Below are positions 42,214 to 51,602 of a DNA stretch of 64,000 nt, piece after piece (within the stretch, counting starts at the first letter, position 1; the number at the start of each line of letters is the position of its first letter). The position numbers and the translations under genes were made by a program. The notes beneath the pieces were generated by a model. That model was not told the DNA's origin, did not search any database, and saw only the letters and a program-made list of their open reading frames with translations. Source of the DNA: Streptomyces griseochromogenes. Lineage in GTDB: Bacteria > Actinomycetota > Actinomycetes > Streptomycetales > Streptomycetaceae. The DNA is taken from assembly GCF_001542625.1 (NCBI RefSeq), contig NZ_CP016279.1, forward strand, positions 5,394,001 to 5,458,000, read 5' to 3'.

Positions 42214-42900
42214 ATGAAGTCTCGGATCGGATACGCCGCGTGGGTTGCAGGTGTGGCGCAGTTCTTTGTGGCCCACGTGATCGCCGAATCAGCTTGGGCC
42301 AGACCATACAGTTGGGCGCGGAACAACATCAGCGACTTAGGTAACGCGCACTGCGCCATGCAGTCGGAACCCGAACCCCGCTATATCTGCTCGCCCGAAC
42401 ACGGCCTGATGAACGCCTCGTTCATCACTTTGGGGACGCTCCTCGCCGTCGGTGTCTTCTTCACCGGCGCTGTATGGCGCAGAGGCGCGAGCCCGCTCGT
42501 GGTGCGGTGGCTGCTGGCCTGCGCCGGCATGGGATTCGTGATCACCGGGCTGGCGCCTGCGGACGTCCACGAGAACCAGCATGTCCTGGGTGCGCTGCTC
42601 ATCATGGCCATGGGCAACATCGGGCTTGTGCTAGCGGGCGTAGGACTGGCGGACGATGTGCCGGGTCCGCTGCGCTGGGCGACCAGCCTGCTGGGGGTAA
42701 CGGCGCTCATAGCCTTTGGGCTCTTCCTCTCCCACCGCTATCTCGGACTCGGGATGGGCGGCATGGAGCGGGTAGCGGCATTTCCCCTCTTGGTATGGGC
42801 ATTGGTAACCGGAGTCCGCGGCCTGTTCCACCAGGCGACTCGCATGCGGATGCAGGATGCGCCGCCGAAAAGACATGGCATGCAGGCCTCTCACAGCTGA
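42214..42900 (+). CDS. DUF998 family membrane protein
   Basis: 228 residues from the ATG at 42214 (GAAGG five bases upstream). Six hydrophobic segments can be followed, starting YAAWVAGVAQFFVAHVIAESAW. The conserved WARNNISDLGNAHC and MNASFITLGTLLAVGVFF, then PADVHENQHVLGALLIMAMGNIG, are DUF998 hallmarks. The function of the family is unknown. It stands alone between an intergenic gap and an ISL3 pseudogene that converges on it. Confidence 0.88.
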   Translation: MKSRIGYAAWVAGVAQFFVAHVIAESAWARPYSWARNNISDLGNAHCAMQSEPEPRYICSPEHGLMNASFITLGTLLAVGVFFTGAVWRRGASPLVVRWLLACAGMGFVITGLAPADVHENQHVLGALLIMAMGNIGLVLAGVGLADDVPGPLRWATSLLGVTALIAFGLFLSHRYLGLGMGGMERVAAFPLLVWALVTGVRGLFHQATRMRMQDAPPKRHGMQASHS

Positions 42901-42940
42901 TGCTGCTTCGTGCGGTCGGCTCGTTCGCGGTCAGGTGAGA

Positions 42941-44529
42941 TCATGGCTGAGTGAGGATTCTTGCCCGAAGGAGCGCGAAGGAGGCTCGGCCGTACATAGC
43001 TCGCTTGAGTGTTTTCACCCGGTTTACGTGTCCCTCGACGACGCCAGAGCTCCAGGGCAGGGTCAGACCGGCGGTTACGGCGTCGAGGTCCTGGCGGAGG
43101 AAGCCGGCGAAGCCCTTCATCGGCTTCGGTGCGTCCTGCTCGGCCTGCCGGATCCACTCCAGCAAGAGGTATCCGCGCTGGTGACGGACCAGGTCGGCGA
43201 ACGCCCGAGCGAGATCACAGGCCCGGGCGATGTCGGGGCAGGCGAGCCGGACTTGAAGGAGTCGCTCGTCCTGGCTTTCGGTGAGCTTCTCCCGGGGCCG
43301 CATGATCCACGAGGTGATCTTGCGGGGGCTCGGAATGTCGACCCGGACCGGTTCGGCGGTGCCCGCGCGAAGGGCGGCGAGGTGTTGCGGACGACCTGGC
43401 GGCTGCCGCGGGAGCCGCGATCCTGGATCTCCAGGAACAGTCGGGTGCCGCTGACCTGGCCTTGGGCCTCGGTGAAGCGGGCGTTGAGATACGCCTTGAA
43501 CGGCTCCAGCACCCCGTTGGGGCGGCGCTCGCGAGCGGAGGCCAGTAGCTCGTCGAGGTCGGTGTCGCGGAAGCGGCGCACGGTCTTGCGGTCGAGGTTC
43601 AAACGGCGGGCAATCGCGCTGATCGTCCAGCGTTTCTCCAGCAGGCGGTGAATGTCCTCGTAGCGATGGCGGGTGCGTTCGATGATCTGGGTGCGGGGCA
43701 GCTCCGCGGGCGGTAGCAGCATCGGGGGCGGCTCCGGCACCTCGGTCACCGTCTCCTCCTCGGCACGTTTGCGCAGGCAGTCGCGGTGCTGGTGGCAGGT
43801 CTTCTCCACCGCCGCGGACAGGTTCTGAAGCAAATGTCACCGGTCGGCGACTTCCAGGGCATGCGGGGCGGCTTCCCTGACCGCCTTGGTGTAAGCGGTG
43901 GCCCGGTCCCGGCAGATGATCTCGGCGCCGGGATGCTCGGTGAGCCAGGCCGCGAACGTCTCCGAGGTGCGGTCGGGCAGTACGTCCACGACCCGGCCGG
44001 CTTCGACGTCGACCAGCACGGTGCCGTAGGTGCAGCCCTTGCGGAAGGCGAACTCGTCGACCCCCAGCACCCGCGGCGCACGGTCCGGCACCGTCGGCGC
44101 AGTCAACAGCCTGAGCAGCCGGGTCCGGCCCGCGGCCAGCCGCAGTCGGCGGCACAGCCGCGCGGCCGGACGGCCGCCGAGCTCGATCGACCGCAGCCAG
44201 CCTGTCAGTCCGGTGCTGGAGCGGCGGTGCCGCTCGGACAGACCCGGCACCTGCTCGACGAACGTCTTGCGGGAACAGTTCTTCCGATCACAGAAGTACC
44301 GGCGGACCTGCAGCCGGACTATGACCCGGCGAGGTCCCAATGGCCTTTCATTCAGGGCTCGTTGATACGTGCTATGTATGCGCCTCGCCTGTTTCCGGCA
44401 GTCCGGGCACCGGCCCGGGCGAGCGGTGGACACGGCCTCCACCACGAGGACGTCGGAGGAGTCGCTGACGCGCTCCACTCGCACATCGATCCCGGGAAAC
44501 AGCACAGCCTCGACTGTCTTGCTTGCCAT
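42941..44529 (-). pseudogene. ISL3-family transposase, nonsense and frameshift mutations
   Basis: Starts at the ATG at 44529 (SKTVEAVLFPGIDVRVERV). The zinc-finger part (PGRCPDCRKQARRIHSTY, RRYFCDRKNCSRKTF) is followed by the DDE core (RVLGVDEFAFRKGCTYGTV, ICRDRATAYTKAV). At VADR the expected Trp of VADRWHLLQNL is a TGA (43837-43839). The frame then continues through ARRLNLDRKTVRRF, shifts near 43340, and ends SSGVVEGHVNRVKTLKRAMYGRA in a third frame at 42941. At least two lesions make it inactive. Terminal repeats were not identified. Confidence 0.88.
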
Positions 44530-44706
44530 GCCGGGACATACTCTGCCGAAACGATCCCTCGCTCACCTTCCTGACCTGGGGATTCACGGAACTGCGGACA
44601 GAGCCGCGATTTTCCCCACTGCCGCTTCTTGCCTCACTTGGTTGAGCTGATCAAGGGAGTGAAAAGGGCGGAAAGCGATGAGTGAGTGTGAGGAGCTGCT
44701 GCCCGG

Positions 44707-46734
44707 TTGTCCCTGGCCCCGATCTTGGAGGCTAGTGCTGCCGGGTGGGTGAAACCCCCAGGGCAGGCGGCGCGGGCACCGTCTCGGTTCGTGCTCTCCG
44801 CCGACTATGAGGGGCATGGCGCAGCCGACCCCCTGCGGGCCGTGAGCCCGGCTCCCGCCCCTTCAACACAGCCGCCCGTCTGGGACCACTGCGGGCACGG
44901 CGCCGACCCCGCGACGGACCCGGTAGGCTGCCGGGGCTTTCGCGTCCCAGGCAACGCTGTATGCCTGGCCCATCTCTCACGACGCAAGCTACGCCGATAC
45001 CTTGCCGGGCTGGCCCCCGGCGCCGACGTCGACCACAGCGGCACTCCCTTCACCGAGGCCCTCCTCGGCTCTCTACTCCACGCACTCCGAGACCCCGACA
45101 CCCACACCGCCAGGATCGGCCGCGCCCGGTTCATGGACGCGACGTTCACCGGCGCCTGGGCCGGTTTCGGAAAATCGGGGTTCGCCGGGGCGACGTTCAT
45201 TGGCCCTGCCCTGTTCGACGGGGCAACATTCGGCCTTGCCCGGTTCGACGGAGCGACGTTCGCCAGCGAGGCTGGCTTCAGCGGGGCGACGTTTACCGGC
45301 GATGCCTGCTTCGGCGGGGCGAAGTTCACCGGCTACGCCGCCTTCGGTGAGGCAAAGTTCAACTTCAACGCCAGCTTCAACCAGGCGACGTTCACCCGCG
45401 ATGCCTGGTTCGCCGGGGCGACGTTCAGCAGCGGCGGCGCCTGGTTCAACAGCAGCGCCTCGTTCGACGGGACGATGTTCAACAGCAGCGCCTCGTTCGA
45501 CGGGACGACGTTCACCGGCGATGCCCGGTTCGACGGGACGACGTTCACCGGCGATGCCGACTTTGGCCGAGCGACGTTCGCCCGCGATGCCTGGTTCGGC
45601 CGGGCAAGTTTCGCGGTGCCGTCGCACCTCGAACCATTGGTGTGCAGCGGGACCGTCACCCTGTCCGGAGCGGTCTTCGAAGCCCCGGTGACGCTAGAGG
45701 TCGCGGCACAGGAAGTGCACTGCGTACGGACACGGTGGGAGTCGACGGCAACCATGCGTCTGCGCTACGCGACCGTGGACCTGAGCGATGCAGTGCTGTC
45801 AGCCCCGATGGCTGTCACCGCTCACTCCACCGCCTTCGCAACTAATCTCGGCGGGACGTTGGACGAAAAAATGCTGATCCTCATCGCGCCCGACGTCCGT
45901 CTGACCTCGCTTCAGGGCGTGGACGCCGCTCACATGGTCCTAGCCGATATCGACCTGACGACCTGCCTCTTCTCCAGAGCCTTCCATCTGGACCGACTCC
46001 GCCTTGAAGGCCGCTGCGCCTTCACCCGCACGCCCACCGGTCTCCATTGGCGCAAGATCTGGCCCTACTGGTGGAGCCGTCGACGCACTTTGGCGGAGGA
46101 ACACCACTGGCGAGCGCACCGGGCAGGGGCGGGCAACCCCGACCCGCCACGGGGCTGGCAGGCACGTTCGGGTCTGCCCGGCTCCGTTCGCCCGCCGAAG
46201 CCGGAGTATCTGGCCGCGACCTACCGGCAGCTGCGCAAGGCGTTCGAGGACAGCAAGAACGAGCCCGGTGCGGCGGACTTCTACTACGGCGAGATGGAGA
46301 TGCGCCGTCACGATCTGGCCGGCACGACGGTCATCGAGCGCGTACTGGTTCGGGCGTACTGGCTGCTCTCCGGCTACGGCCTGCGCGCCTCCCGCGCTTT
46401 GCTCTGGCTCGGGCTCGCCATGTCCGGAACGGTCCTTGCGCTCATGTTGTGGGGCCTGCCCACGACGGTTCCGCTGCCCAGCGCAACCGGCACCGCCACA
46501 GGCAGCACCATCAGCCTGAAGACGGACAAGCCGGACCTCTCCATTACCGGTGACCGGTGGACGCTCCAGCGGGCTGACCGGGCCGTCCGGGTGTCGGTCA
46601 ACGCCGTGGTCTTTCGGACCTCCGGCCAGAACCTCACCCGCGCGGGGAGCTATGTCGAGATGGTGTCCAAGATCATCGAGCCCATCCTGCTGGCTCTCGC
46701 CGTCCTCGCTGTACGAGAACGTGTCAAGCGGTAG
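44707..46734 (+). CDS. pentapeptide-repeat protein with C-terminal membrane domain
   Basis: Up to 675 residues; the start is uncertain because the codon at 44707 is TTG with no clear ribosome site. A cysteine- and proline-containing head (PVWDHCGHGADPATDPVGCRGF) is followed by about 25 pentapeptide units (residues about 140-305: ATFTG, ATFIG, ARFDG), predicting a right-handed beta helix. A second part has isolated repeats. The C-terminus has two hydrophobic segments (ALLWLGLAMSGTVLALMLW and IIEPILLALAVLAVRERVKR) around a loop resembling the pore end of small channel-like proteins. A shorter paralogue is at 61796-63203 on the other strand. It may sense or scaffold at the membrane; the function is unknown. 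Confidence 0.8.
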   Translation: MSLAPILEASAAGWVKPPGQAARAPSRFVLSADYEGHGAADPLRAVSPAPAPSTQPPVWDHCGHGADPATDPVGCRGFRVPGNAVCLAHLSRRKLRRYLAGLAPGADVDHSGTPFTEALLGSLLHALRDPDTHTARIGRARFMDATFTGAWAGFGKSGFAGATFIGPALFDGATFGLARFDGATFASEAGFSGATFTGDACFGGAKFTGYAAFGEAKFNFNASFNQATFTRDAWFAGATFSSGGAWFNSSASFDGTMFNSSASFDGTTFTGDARFDGTTFTGDADFGRATFARDAWFGRASFAVPSHLEPLVCSGTVTLSGAVFEAPVTLEVAAQEVHCVRTRWESTATMRLRYATVDLSDAVLSAPMAVTAHSTAFATNLGGTLDEKMLILIAPDVRLTSLQGVDAAHMVLADIDLTTCLFSRAFHLDRLRLEGRCAFTRTPTGLHWRKIWPYWWSRRRTLAEEHHWRAHRAGAGNPDPPRGWQARSGLPGSVRPPKPEYLAATYRQLRKAFEDSKNEPGAADFYYGEMEMRRHDLAGTTVIERVLVRAYWLLSGYGLRASRALLWLGLAMSGTVLALMLWGLPTTVPLPSATGTATGSTISLKTDKPDLSITGDRWTLQRADRAVRVSVNAVVFRTSGQNLTRAGSYVEMVSKIIEPILLALAVLAVRERVKR

Positions 46735-46974
46735 TCAGGACCGGGCACGCAGCCAGATAGGTGGGGAGATCACCCGAGCAGGTCTGCTCCACTCCAAGCA
46801 CCTGGTGGGATTTTCAACGAGCCTCATCAGCCCGCTGACCCCCTGCGAGACGACCACCGACCAGTAGGGCTGGCTGCGGCCAACTCGGGATCTCTGAGAC
46901 TGAGTGATTGTCACCATGGCGCTGCTGCTGGCCGACACCTTCCGCGTCTGGATTCCGTGGGGCCCCCGTCTGGT

Positions 46975-48405
46975 TCAGGCCGACGGTGGTTGTGCGTGTG
47001 TGGTGGGGGTTGCGAGCTGCTCTTGTAGGCGTGCGTGGCGGAACTCGTATGCGGCGCCGGTTTGGCGGAGGACTCCTCGTTGGTGGGCTTCTTCAAGGAA
47101 GGCCATGAGGCGCCAGGGGAGTCGTCCGGCAGTGCACAGCCATAGCTGAGTGGTAAGGAACCATCCCCAGGCACTGAGGAAGATGGCGAAGGGGCTGACG
47201 AGTAGCCAGGCCGCGAGGGAGATCGGAAGGTAGTCCGACGCGGCTGTGCGCTCTTCAGGCTGATATGCGGAAACGCTGTAGAGGGACAGCACGAGGATTG
47301 CCGAGGTCATCAGCGTGATGCCTCGTGTGATGACGGTGGCCCGGTCGGTGCGCAGGCTGGCCAGGGGGCTGACGGCTCGTGCGGTGTCGGCGGGGGAGAC
47401 CAGCCAGGTGTGGAGGCCGGCGGTCAGGCCGCTGACCAGGCCGAGTGCGAGGCCGATCGTCAGGCTCAGTCCAAGGGTGCGGCCGAGGAGCGCGAGCGGG
47501 GGCAGTGTGGTCAGCCATTCGGCCTCGCGGTCGGGCAGACCGGCACCGTAGGACTCGGTATATGCGCCGTTCGGGAGCCTGGCCTCAAGATGGTCGTGGA
47601 TTGTCTGCGTTCTCCGAGGATCGAAGAATCTCAGCAAACGCAGCCGCAGGTGGAACTCGATGTGGCCATGGAAGGGCGTGCATTCTGTCAAGGTGTGGAC
47701 CCAGCGCTGGCAGAACCGGCGGGCGTAGTCGGCGGAGGGGGCGTCGAACGGCTGGCGGCGGCCGTCGGGGAACTGTGCGACCGCTCCGTCGACCGGGTTG
47801 GGTGTGCGCACGTAGCGGTCGCCGTTGGGGCGCAGGCCGTGGAGCCATCCGTCGGGGGTGATCACATAGCGGGTGCCGTCGGCCAGGCGGTGCAGCGTGC
47901 CGTGGGGGAGGTCTTGGCGGAGGATGGTGCGGACGCTCAGGGCTGCGGTGTCGGCGATCCCGAAGACGAATCCCAGAGCCAGCCCGGCCAGCAGGCCGGT
48001 CCTGAGCCCTCGCAGCAACGAGCGCCCAAAGTGCCGGCGCACGGCGTGCGTGGAGGGTTGTGCGGATGCTGTCCCGATGGCGCGGGGGGTGTTGCGCAGT
48101 CCCAGGAAGGCCAGGCCGCCGGTCAGCACCGCGACCAGGCCGCAGGACGCGCAGGCGGTGAAGGGCGAAGGAAACAGGAAGATGGCCAAGGTCCAGTAGG
48201 CGGCGCCTGCTGCGAGCAGCACGATCACCGAGGTGGTGAGCAGTGGGTGTCTGCCGAAGGGGGCGTATGAGGGGTGTGGTTCGCCGACGACTCCCATGAT
48301 GGCGAGGGCGGTGGCCAGACCGAACGCGATGGCCCATGTGGCCGGGCCGAGCCATCGTACGGCTGGGTCCGGTTGGGGAAGGGACGTGTACCAGGCCAGG
48401 GGTGT
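46975..48405 (-). pseudogene. C-terminal membrane part resembling a NACHT-family protein
   Basis: The open frame begins after a TGA at about 48406 without a proper start (the first ATG is 48297). It encodes several membrane helices (ATWAIAFGLATALAIMG, LLTTSVIVLLAAGAAYW, GLLAGLALGFVFGIAD, LGLSLTIGLALGLVSGL). It ends LPWRLMAFLEEAHQRGVLRQTGAAYEFRHARLQEQLA, the standard ending of Streptomyces membrane NACHT NTPases. No NTPase domain precedes it. The NACHT gene at 53591-55156 on the same strand has the NTPase but lacks this ending, so the two may be halves of one gene separated by 5 kb, or this may be an independent remnant. Confidence 0.65.
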
Positions 48406-48543
48406 TCACGAGTGGGTCTGATCAGGCACGACTCGCCAGCTGGAAGACCTTTTCCCGTGAGACGTGTGATCGTTGCCCGTCAGGCTGCGGTCAGCCACCG
48501 TGGAGGCTCCAGTCGTCGGGGCCGCGTTCGAGGCGATGGCTTC

Positions 48544-48930
48544 TCAGGCGTGCCGGGACCAGAAGGCGACGAACGTGATGTAGGCGATGGCGGCGGTGGC
48601 GACGAACCAGAAGTACGGGTCGCCGCTTCGTCCGGATGCCAGGTCACCGATGAAGGCGTAGAGGTTCCCCACGGTGAGCACCACGCCCGTGCCGGCCCAG
48701 GCTCGCCCTGAGATCCGGGCGAAGCGCTCGTCGGGTTCCTTCTCGGTGAGGCCCTGGTAGGTCTCGTTCCGGCGTCCCAGCAGCACTAAGACAAGGCTGC
48801 AGACCGCCAGGATCCCGAACGTCACCAGGCCGATAGCGAGGCGGCCCCCGAAAGCCGCGGCCACGAGGCAGACAACTCCGAGGACGAGGAAGAAGCCGGG
48901 GACGGACCGCCTGGCTGTGTTACTGGTCAT
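48544..48930 (-). CDS. four-helix membrane protein paired with the XRE regulator
   Basis: 128 residues from an ATG at 48930 that lies inside the regulator's stop region. Hydrophobic segments: VPGFFLVLGVVCLVAAAFGG, LAIGLVTFGILAVCSLVLVLL, AWAGTGVVLTVGNLYAFIG and YFWFVATAAIAYITFVAFW. DERFARISGRAWA is the cytoplasmic loop seen in DUF2178-type partners of small XRE regulators. The 11-base overlap shows translational coupling. Its role is unknown. Confidence 0.8.
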   Translation of the reverse strand: MTSNTARRSVPGFFLVLGVVCLVAAAFGGRLAIGLVTFGILAVCSLVLVLLGRRNETYQGLTEKEPDERFARISGRAWAGTGVVLTVGNLYAFIGDLASGRSGDPYFWFVATAAIAYITFVAFWSRHA

Positions 48931-49132
48931 CTGCTGGGTCCTCTTCGGCATGGAACATCTCCTCAACGCTGACTTCGAAGAACTTGGCCAGGGACATGGC
49001 GAGCGGCAGGGAAGGTGTGTACCGCTCGGTCTCGATGGCGTTGATCGTTTGCCGTGAGACCCCCAGGGCCGTGCCTAGCTGACCCTGGGAGAGTCCACGT
49101 TCCGACCGCAGTTTCCTGACGCTGTTTCGCAC
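48920..49132 (-). CDS. small XRE-family transcriptional regulator
   Basis: 70 residues, nearly all helix-turn-helix: VRKLRSERGLSQGQLGTALGVSRQTINAIETERYTPSLPLAM, followed by KFFEVSVEEMFHAEEDP. This is the compact YgzD/Cro-type regulator that commonly precedes a small membrane protein. The start is GTG at 49132, directly beside the TGTAAAGC operator-like repeat, with no ribosome site, so a leaderless message is possible. Probably autoregulated. Confidence 0.9.
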   Translation of the reverse strand: MRNSVRKLRSERGLSQGQLGTALGVSRQTINAIETERYTPSLPLAMSLAKFFEVSVEEMFHAEEDPADDQ

Positions 49133-49133
49133 A

Positions 49134-49181
49134 TGTAAAGCTTACTTGTCACCCCTCGTCGGTTGTCAAGCTTGCTTTACA
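49134..49181. promoter_or_regulatory. inverted repeat, likely operator of the XRE gene
   Basis: TGTAAAGC (49134-49141) and GCTTTACA (49174-49181) are inverted, each followed inward by further AAGCTT-type symmetry. They overlap a TTGACA on the - strand, where a promoter for the regulator is expected. Confidence 0.6.
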
Positions 49182-49415
49182 GACAGGGCGGGGCTTGCAG
49201 GGCGCCTCGGGCGCCGTGCTGGTGGTCAGCCCGGCAGGAAGGGCGAGTGCATCCCCAGTCGAAGAACAGAAGGAGTTCAGGGTCCACAGGCGGATGGTGG
49301 TTGCGGTGTCCCGCATCAGTCCGGGGATCGGGGCCACCATGTCGGCAAGGCTGGCATGCCGGGGGCGGAGGTCAGGTCGGCAGGACTGCGCGCGCAAGGG
49401 CGGCTTGCCCTCAAC

Positions 49416-49478
49416 TGCCAGACAGGGTTGTGCATTTGGCTGTCTGGCATGGCTGGCGTTCCCTACGATGTCTGGCGT
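49416..49478. promoter_or_regulatory. TGCCAGACA / TGTCTGGCA repeats
   Basis: A 9-bp inverted repeat (49416-49424 and 49441-49449, 16 bases apart) plus a third TGTCTGGCG at 49470-49478, just upstream of the winged-helix gene starting at 49512. The rest of the 380-base gap 49133-49511 holds no credible gene. Confidence 0.5.
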
Positions 49479-49511
49479 TGCGCCGACGTGCTGGCGGTTC
49501 GGGGAGGGCTG

Positions 49512-50075
49512 ATGGTGTCCGGTGAGGCGGTTGCGGTCGAGGGGCTGCGCACGGCTGTGGACTTCTATGCCGACAAGGCCGCGCGTCTGCGGCAGCAGCG
49601 GGTGGATCTGGAGAAGGAACTGGCCCAGGTGGATGCCGACTTGGCCAGCGCCTCCGCTTCTCATGACCATCTGGCAGCCGCCTTGGAAGAGATCACCGCT
49701 GGAGCGGAAGCCGGCCCTGAGGCCCCTGGCGACCGGCCCGGTGATGAAGACGCCGAAGCACAGGGACCGGCGTCAGACGAGAACGGCGCGACGGGTTCCG
49801 CAGATTCTCCACAGCAGGGCGCCACGACGCCGCGGAACCTGCAGCTGGGTCAGCAGGTGCTGCAGGTGCTGGCCACGGCGGGGCGGCCGTTGCGGGTGAA
49901 GGAGATCACGGAAGCCATCGGAAGGCCGGTTTCCGGAAAGCAGGGGGCGGCCGCGATCGAGACGACCCGCAAGACCTGCAAGCGGCATGTCTCACAGGGC
50001 CGGGCTGTCGAGCCCGAGCCCGGGGTCTTCGCGATCGCTTCCGCCGGCAGCGGGCACGTGAAGGGGGCCGCCTAG
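49512..50075 (+). CDS. coiled-coil and winged-helix-like protein
   Basis: 187 residues from the ATG at 49512 (GGGAGGG upstream). Residues about 15-65 form a coiled coil (ADKAARLRQQRVDLEKELAQVDADLAS). A disordered acidic linker follows (EAPGDRPGDEDAEAQGPASDENG). The C-terminal 70 residues look like a winged helix (LGQQVLQVLATAGRPLRVKEITEAIGRPV, then TCKRHVSQGRAVEPEPGVFAI). It probably binds DNA as an oligomer. The TGTCTGGC repeats just upstream could be its own operator. No named family is recognised. Confidence 0.7.
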   Translation: MVSGEAVAVEGLRTAVDFYADKAARLRQQRVDLEKELAQVDADLASASASHDHLAAALEEITAGAEAGPEAPGDRPGDEDAEAQGPASDENGATGSADSPQQGATTPRNLQLGQQVLQVLATAGRPLRVKEITEAIGRPVSGKQGAAAIETTRKTCKRHVSQGRAVEPEPGVFAIASAGSGHVKGAA

Positions 50076-50237
50076 CGACTGCGCCCTCATGAGCGTCCCC
50101 TCCTCCCATTTGCGGGGAGAAGGGGACGGGCTCCGTTGAGCTTGCACCCTCTTCGGAACCTTTGACGTGGACCCCTGATAGTGGCTCACGCTGTTCCCGA
50201 GGCTAGAGCAACTGTGCTCGCCTCGGGGGCGCGTGGC

Positions 50238-50600
50238 CTATTTTGTCGTTCCCTGCGCCGGTGAGGCCCGGGGACGGAAGGGCCTTTTCCCATGCGTATG
50301 CGGCATTCCCCCGCTGGAGGGGTACAGCGGCACGGCAAGGAAGTTCTCCAGGCGGGCGACAGTGGCGACGTCGGGCCAGCAGCGGCCGGCGATCAGGTCG
50401 GCGATGGCCTGCCGGTTGACCCCCGAGCCGGCGGCGGCTTGCCGCAGGCTCCGCCGCTGGGTCTTGAGCACAGCTTCGAGGGCGCGGGCGATGCCCTGAA
50501 CGACATCGGCGGCGGAGTCGTCGATCCCTGCGTGGGGCCAGGATTCCGGATTGTCGGCAAGCTCGCGCGGCGGCCTTTTTCGGGCCAAACCTCCCACCAT
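50238..50600 (-). CDS. XRE-type helix-turn-helix protein
   Basis: 120 residues from the ATG at 50600 (AAAGGAG upstream). The HTH is LRQAAAGSGVNRQAIADLIAGRCWPDVATVARLENFLAVPLYP, preceded by a helical IARALEAVLKTQRRS. It is divergent from the recombinase-like gene, with starts only about 20 bases apart, so one control region serves both and this protein likely represses it. Confidence 0.75.
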   Translation of the reverse strand: MVGGLARKRPPRELADNPESWPHAGIDDSAADVVQGIARALEAVLKTQRRSLRQAAAGSGVNRQAIADLIAGRCWPDVATVARLENFLAVPLYPSSGGMPHTHGKRPFRPRASPAQGTTK

Positions 50601-50618
50601 GTCGATGCACTCCTTTCC

Positions 50619-51602
50619 GTGAAGATCGGCTTCGACCCCTTCACTGGCTGCTTGTCCAGCCAGTTTCGTTGGTCTGTGACGTTGAGCCCGGAGGTCTCCC
50701 GCCGCATCCGTGAGTACTGCCCGCGCCTCCCGCAAGCACGATGGGCACGGGTTGCCGACCAGGTGCGAGCAACCGTGGCGGCTGCCGCCCCGGCCACCTG
50801 CTACGAGGCGGGGCATCTGCTGCATGTGGTCGGACGGCTGGCCGTCTGGACCGACAGCGGCGGCCTGCCGCGGGATCCGGGGGTGTGGCTGCGCACGGAG
50901 ACGATCGACGCGTTCGTGCTGTCGGGTTGCGCGGGCATGGACGGCTCGACGGTGCAGACCTATCGGTCCTGGCTGCGCCGGGTGTGCGAGGCCCTGGTGT
51001 GGGTCGAGCGCGGGGAGGCTCCACCCGCACGGCTGTCCTCGCCCCGCGATCCGCAACCACCCTATGAACACGGGGAGTTGTCCCGACTGCGAGCCTGGAC
51101 GGGACATCTTCCGGGTCGGGCCCGGGCGGACGGGCTCGCGCTGATGGCGTTGGGGGCCGGATGCGGCCTGGCCCCCGGAGAGGTCGTGCCCGTCCGCGGG
51201 GATCACGTCCGGGTCACCTCCAGCGGTGTCGCGGTGCTGGACGAGAACATGCTGGGGCGTCTGGTGGCCTGTCACACAAGGTGGGACAGTGTGCTGGCCG
51301 AGTTGGCCGTGGAGGCGGGTACGGGTTTCCTGTTCCGGCCGGGCCGGAAGGTGGCCGCGGCCAAGAACCTCGTCTCGTCCTGGCCCCAGCGACACCGGCC
51401 CCCGTCCGGTCTGCCGCCGCTGTCTGCCCGGCGCCTGCGCTCGACGTGGATCGTCGGCCTGCTGGCCGAGGGCATCAGCCCGTCCGTGGTCGCCGAGGCT
51501 GCCGGGATGACCTCGCCGGCCGGGCTCGCTCCTTACCACCGCTGGGTCCCGCCCCTGCCCAGGGAGGAGGTCATCCGGCTGCTGCACGGGCAACGCCCGT
51601 GA
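50619..51602 (+). CDS. tyrosine-recombinase-like protein
   Basis: About 327 residues; the start is uncertain (GTG 50619 or GTG 50676, neither with a strong ribosome site). The N-terminal half resembles a SAM-like core-binding domain (VWLRTETIDAFVLSG, STVQTYRSWLRRVCEAL). The C-terminal half follows the catalytic-domain layout: LALMALGAGCGLAPGEVVPVRGDHV (Arg region GLxPGE where integrases have GLRxGE), LSARRLRSTWIVGLLAEGI and SPAGLAPYHRWVP. The first catalytic Arg of the usual G-x-R-x-G-E is Ala-Pro here, so it may be a divergent or inactive integrase. It overlaps the next gene by one base. Confidence 0.6.
   Translation: MKIGFDPFTGCLSSQFRWSVTLSPEVSRRIREYCPRLPQARWARVADQVRATVAAAAPATCYEAGHLLHVVGRLAVWTDSGGLPRDPGVWLRTETIDAFVLSGCAGMDGSTVQTYRSWLRRVCEALVWVERGEAPPARLSSPRDPQPPYEHGELSRLRAWTGHLPGRARADGLALMALGAGCGLAPGEVVPVRGDHVRVTSSGVAVLDENMLGRLVACHTRWDSVLAELAVEAGTGFLFRPGRKVAAAKNLVSSWPQRHRPPSGLPPLSARRLRSTWIVGLLAEGISPSVVAEAAGMTSPAGLAPYHRWVPPLPREEVIRLLHGQRP

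Noticed and set aside
44700..45640. Tandem short repeats in DNA, first suspected as a CRISPR-like or satellite array
   Set aside because: The period is about 30 bases but follows codons. It encodes pentapeptide units (A-T-F-x-G) in one long reading frame and has no constant repeat with unique spacers.
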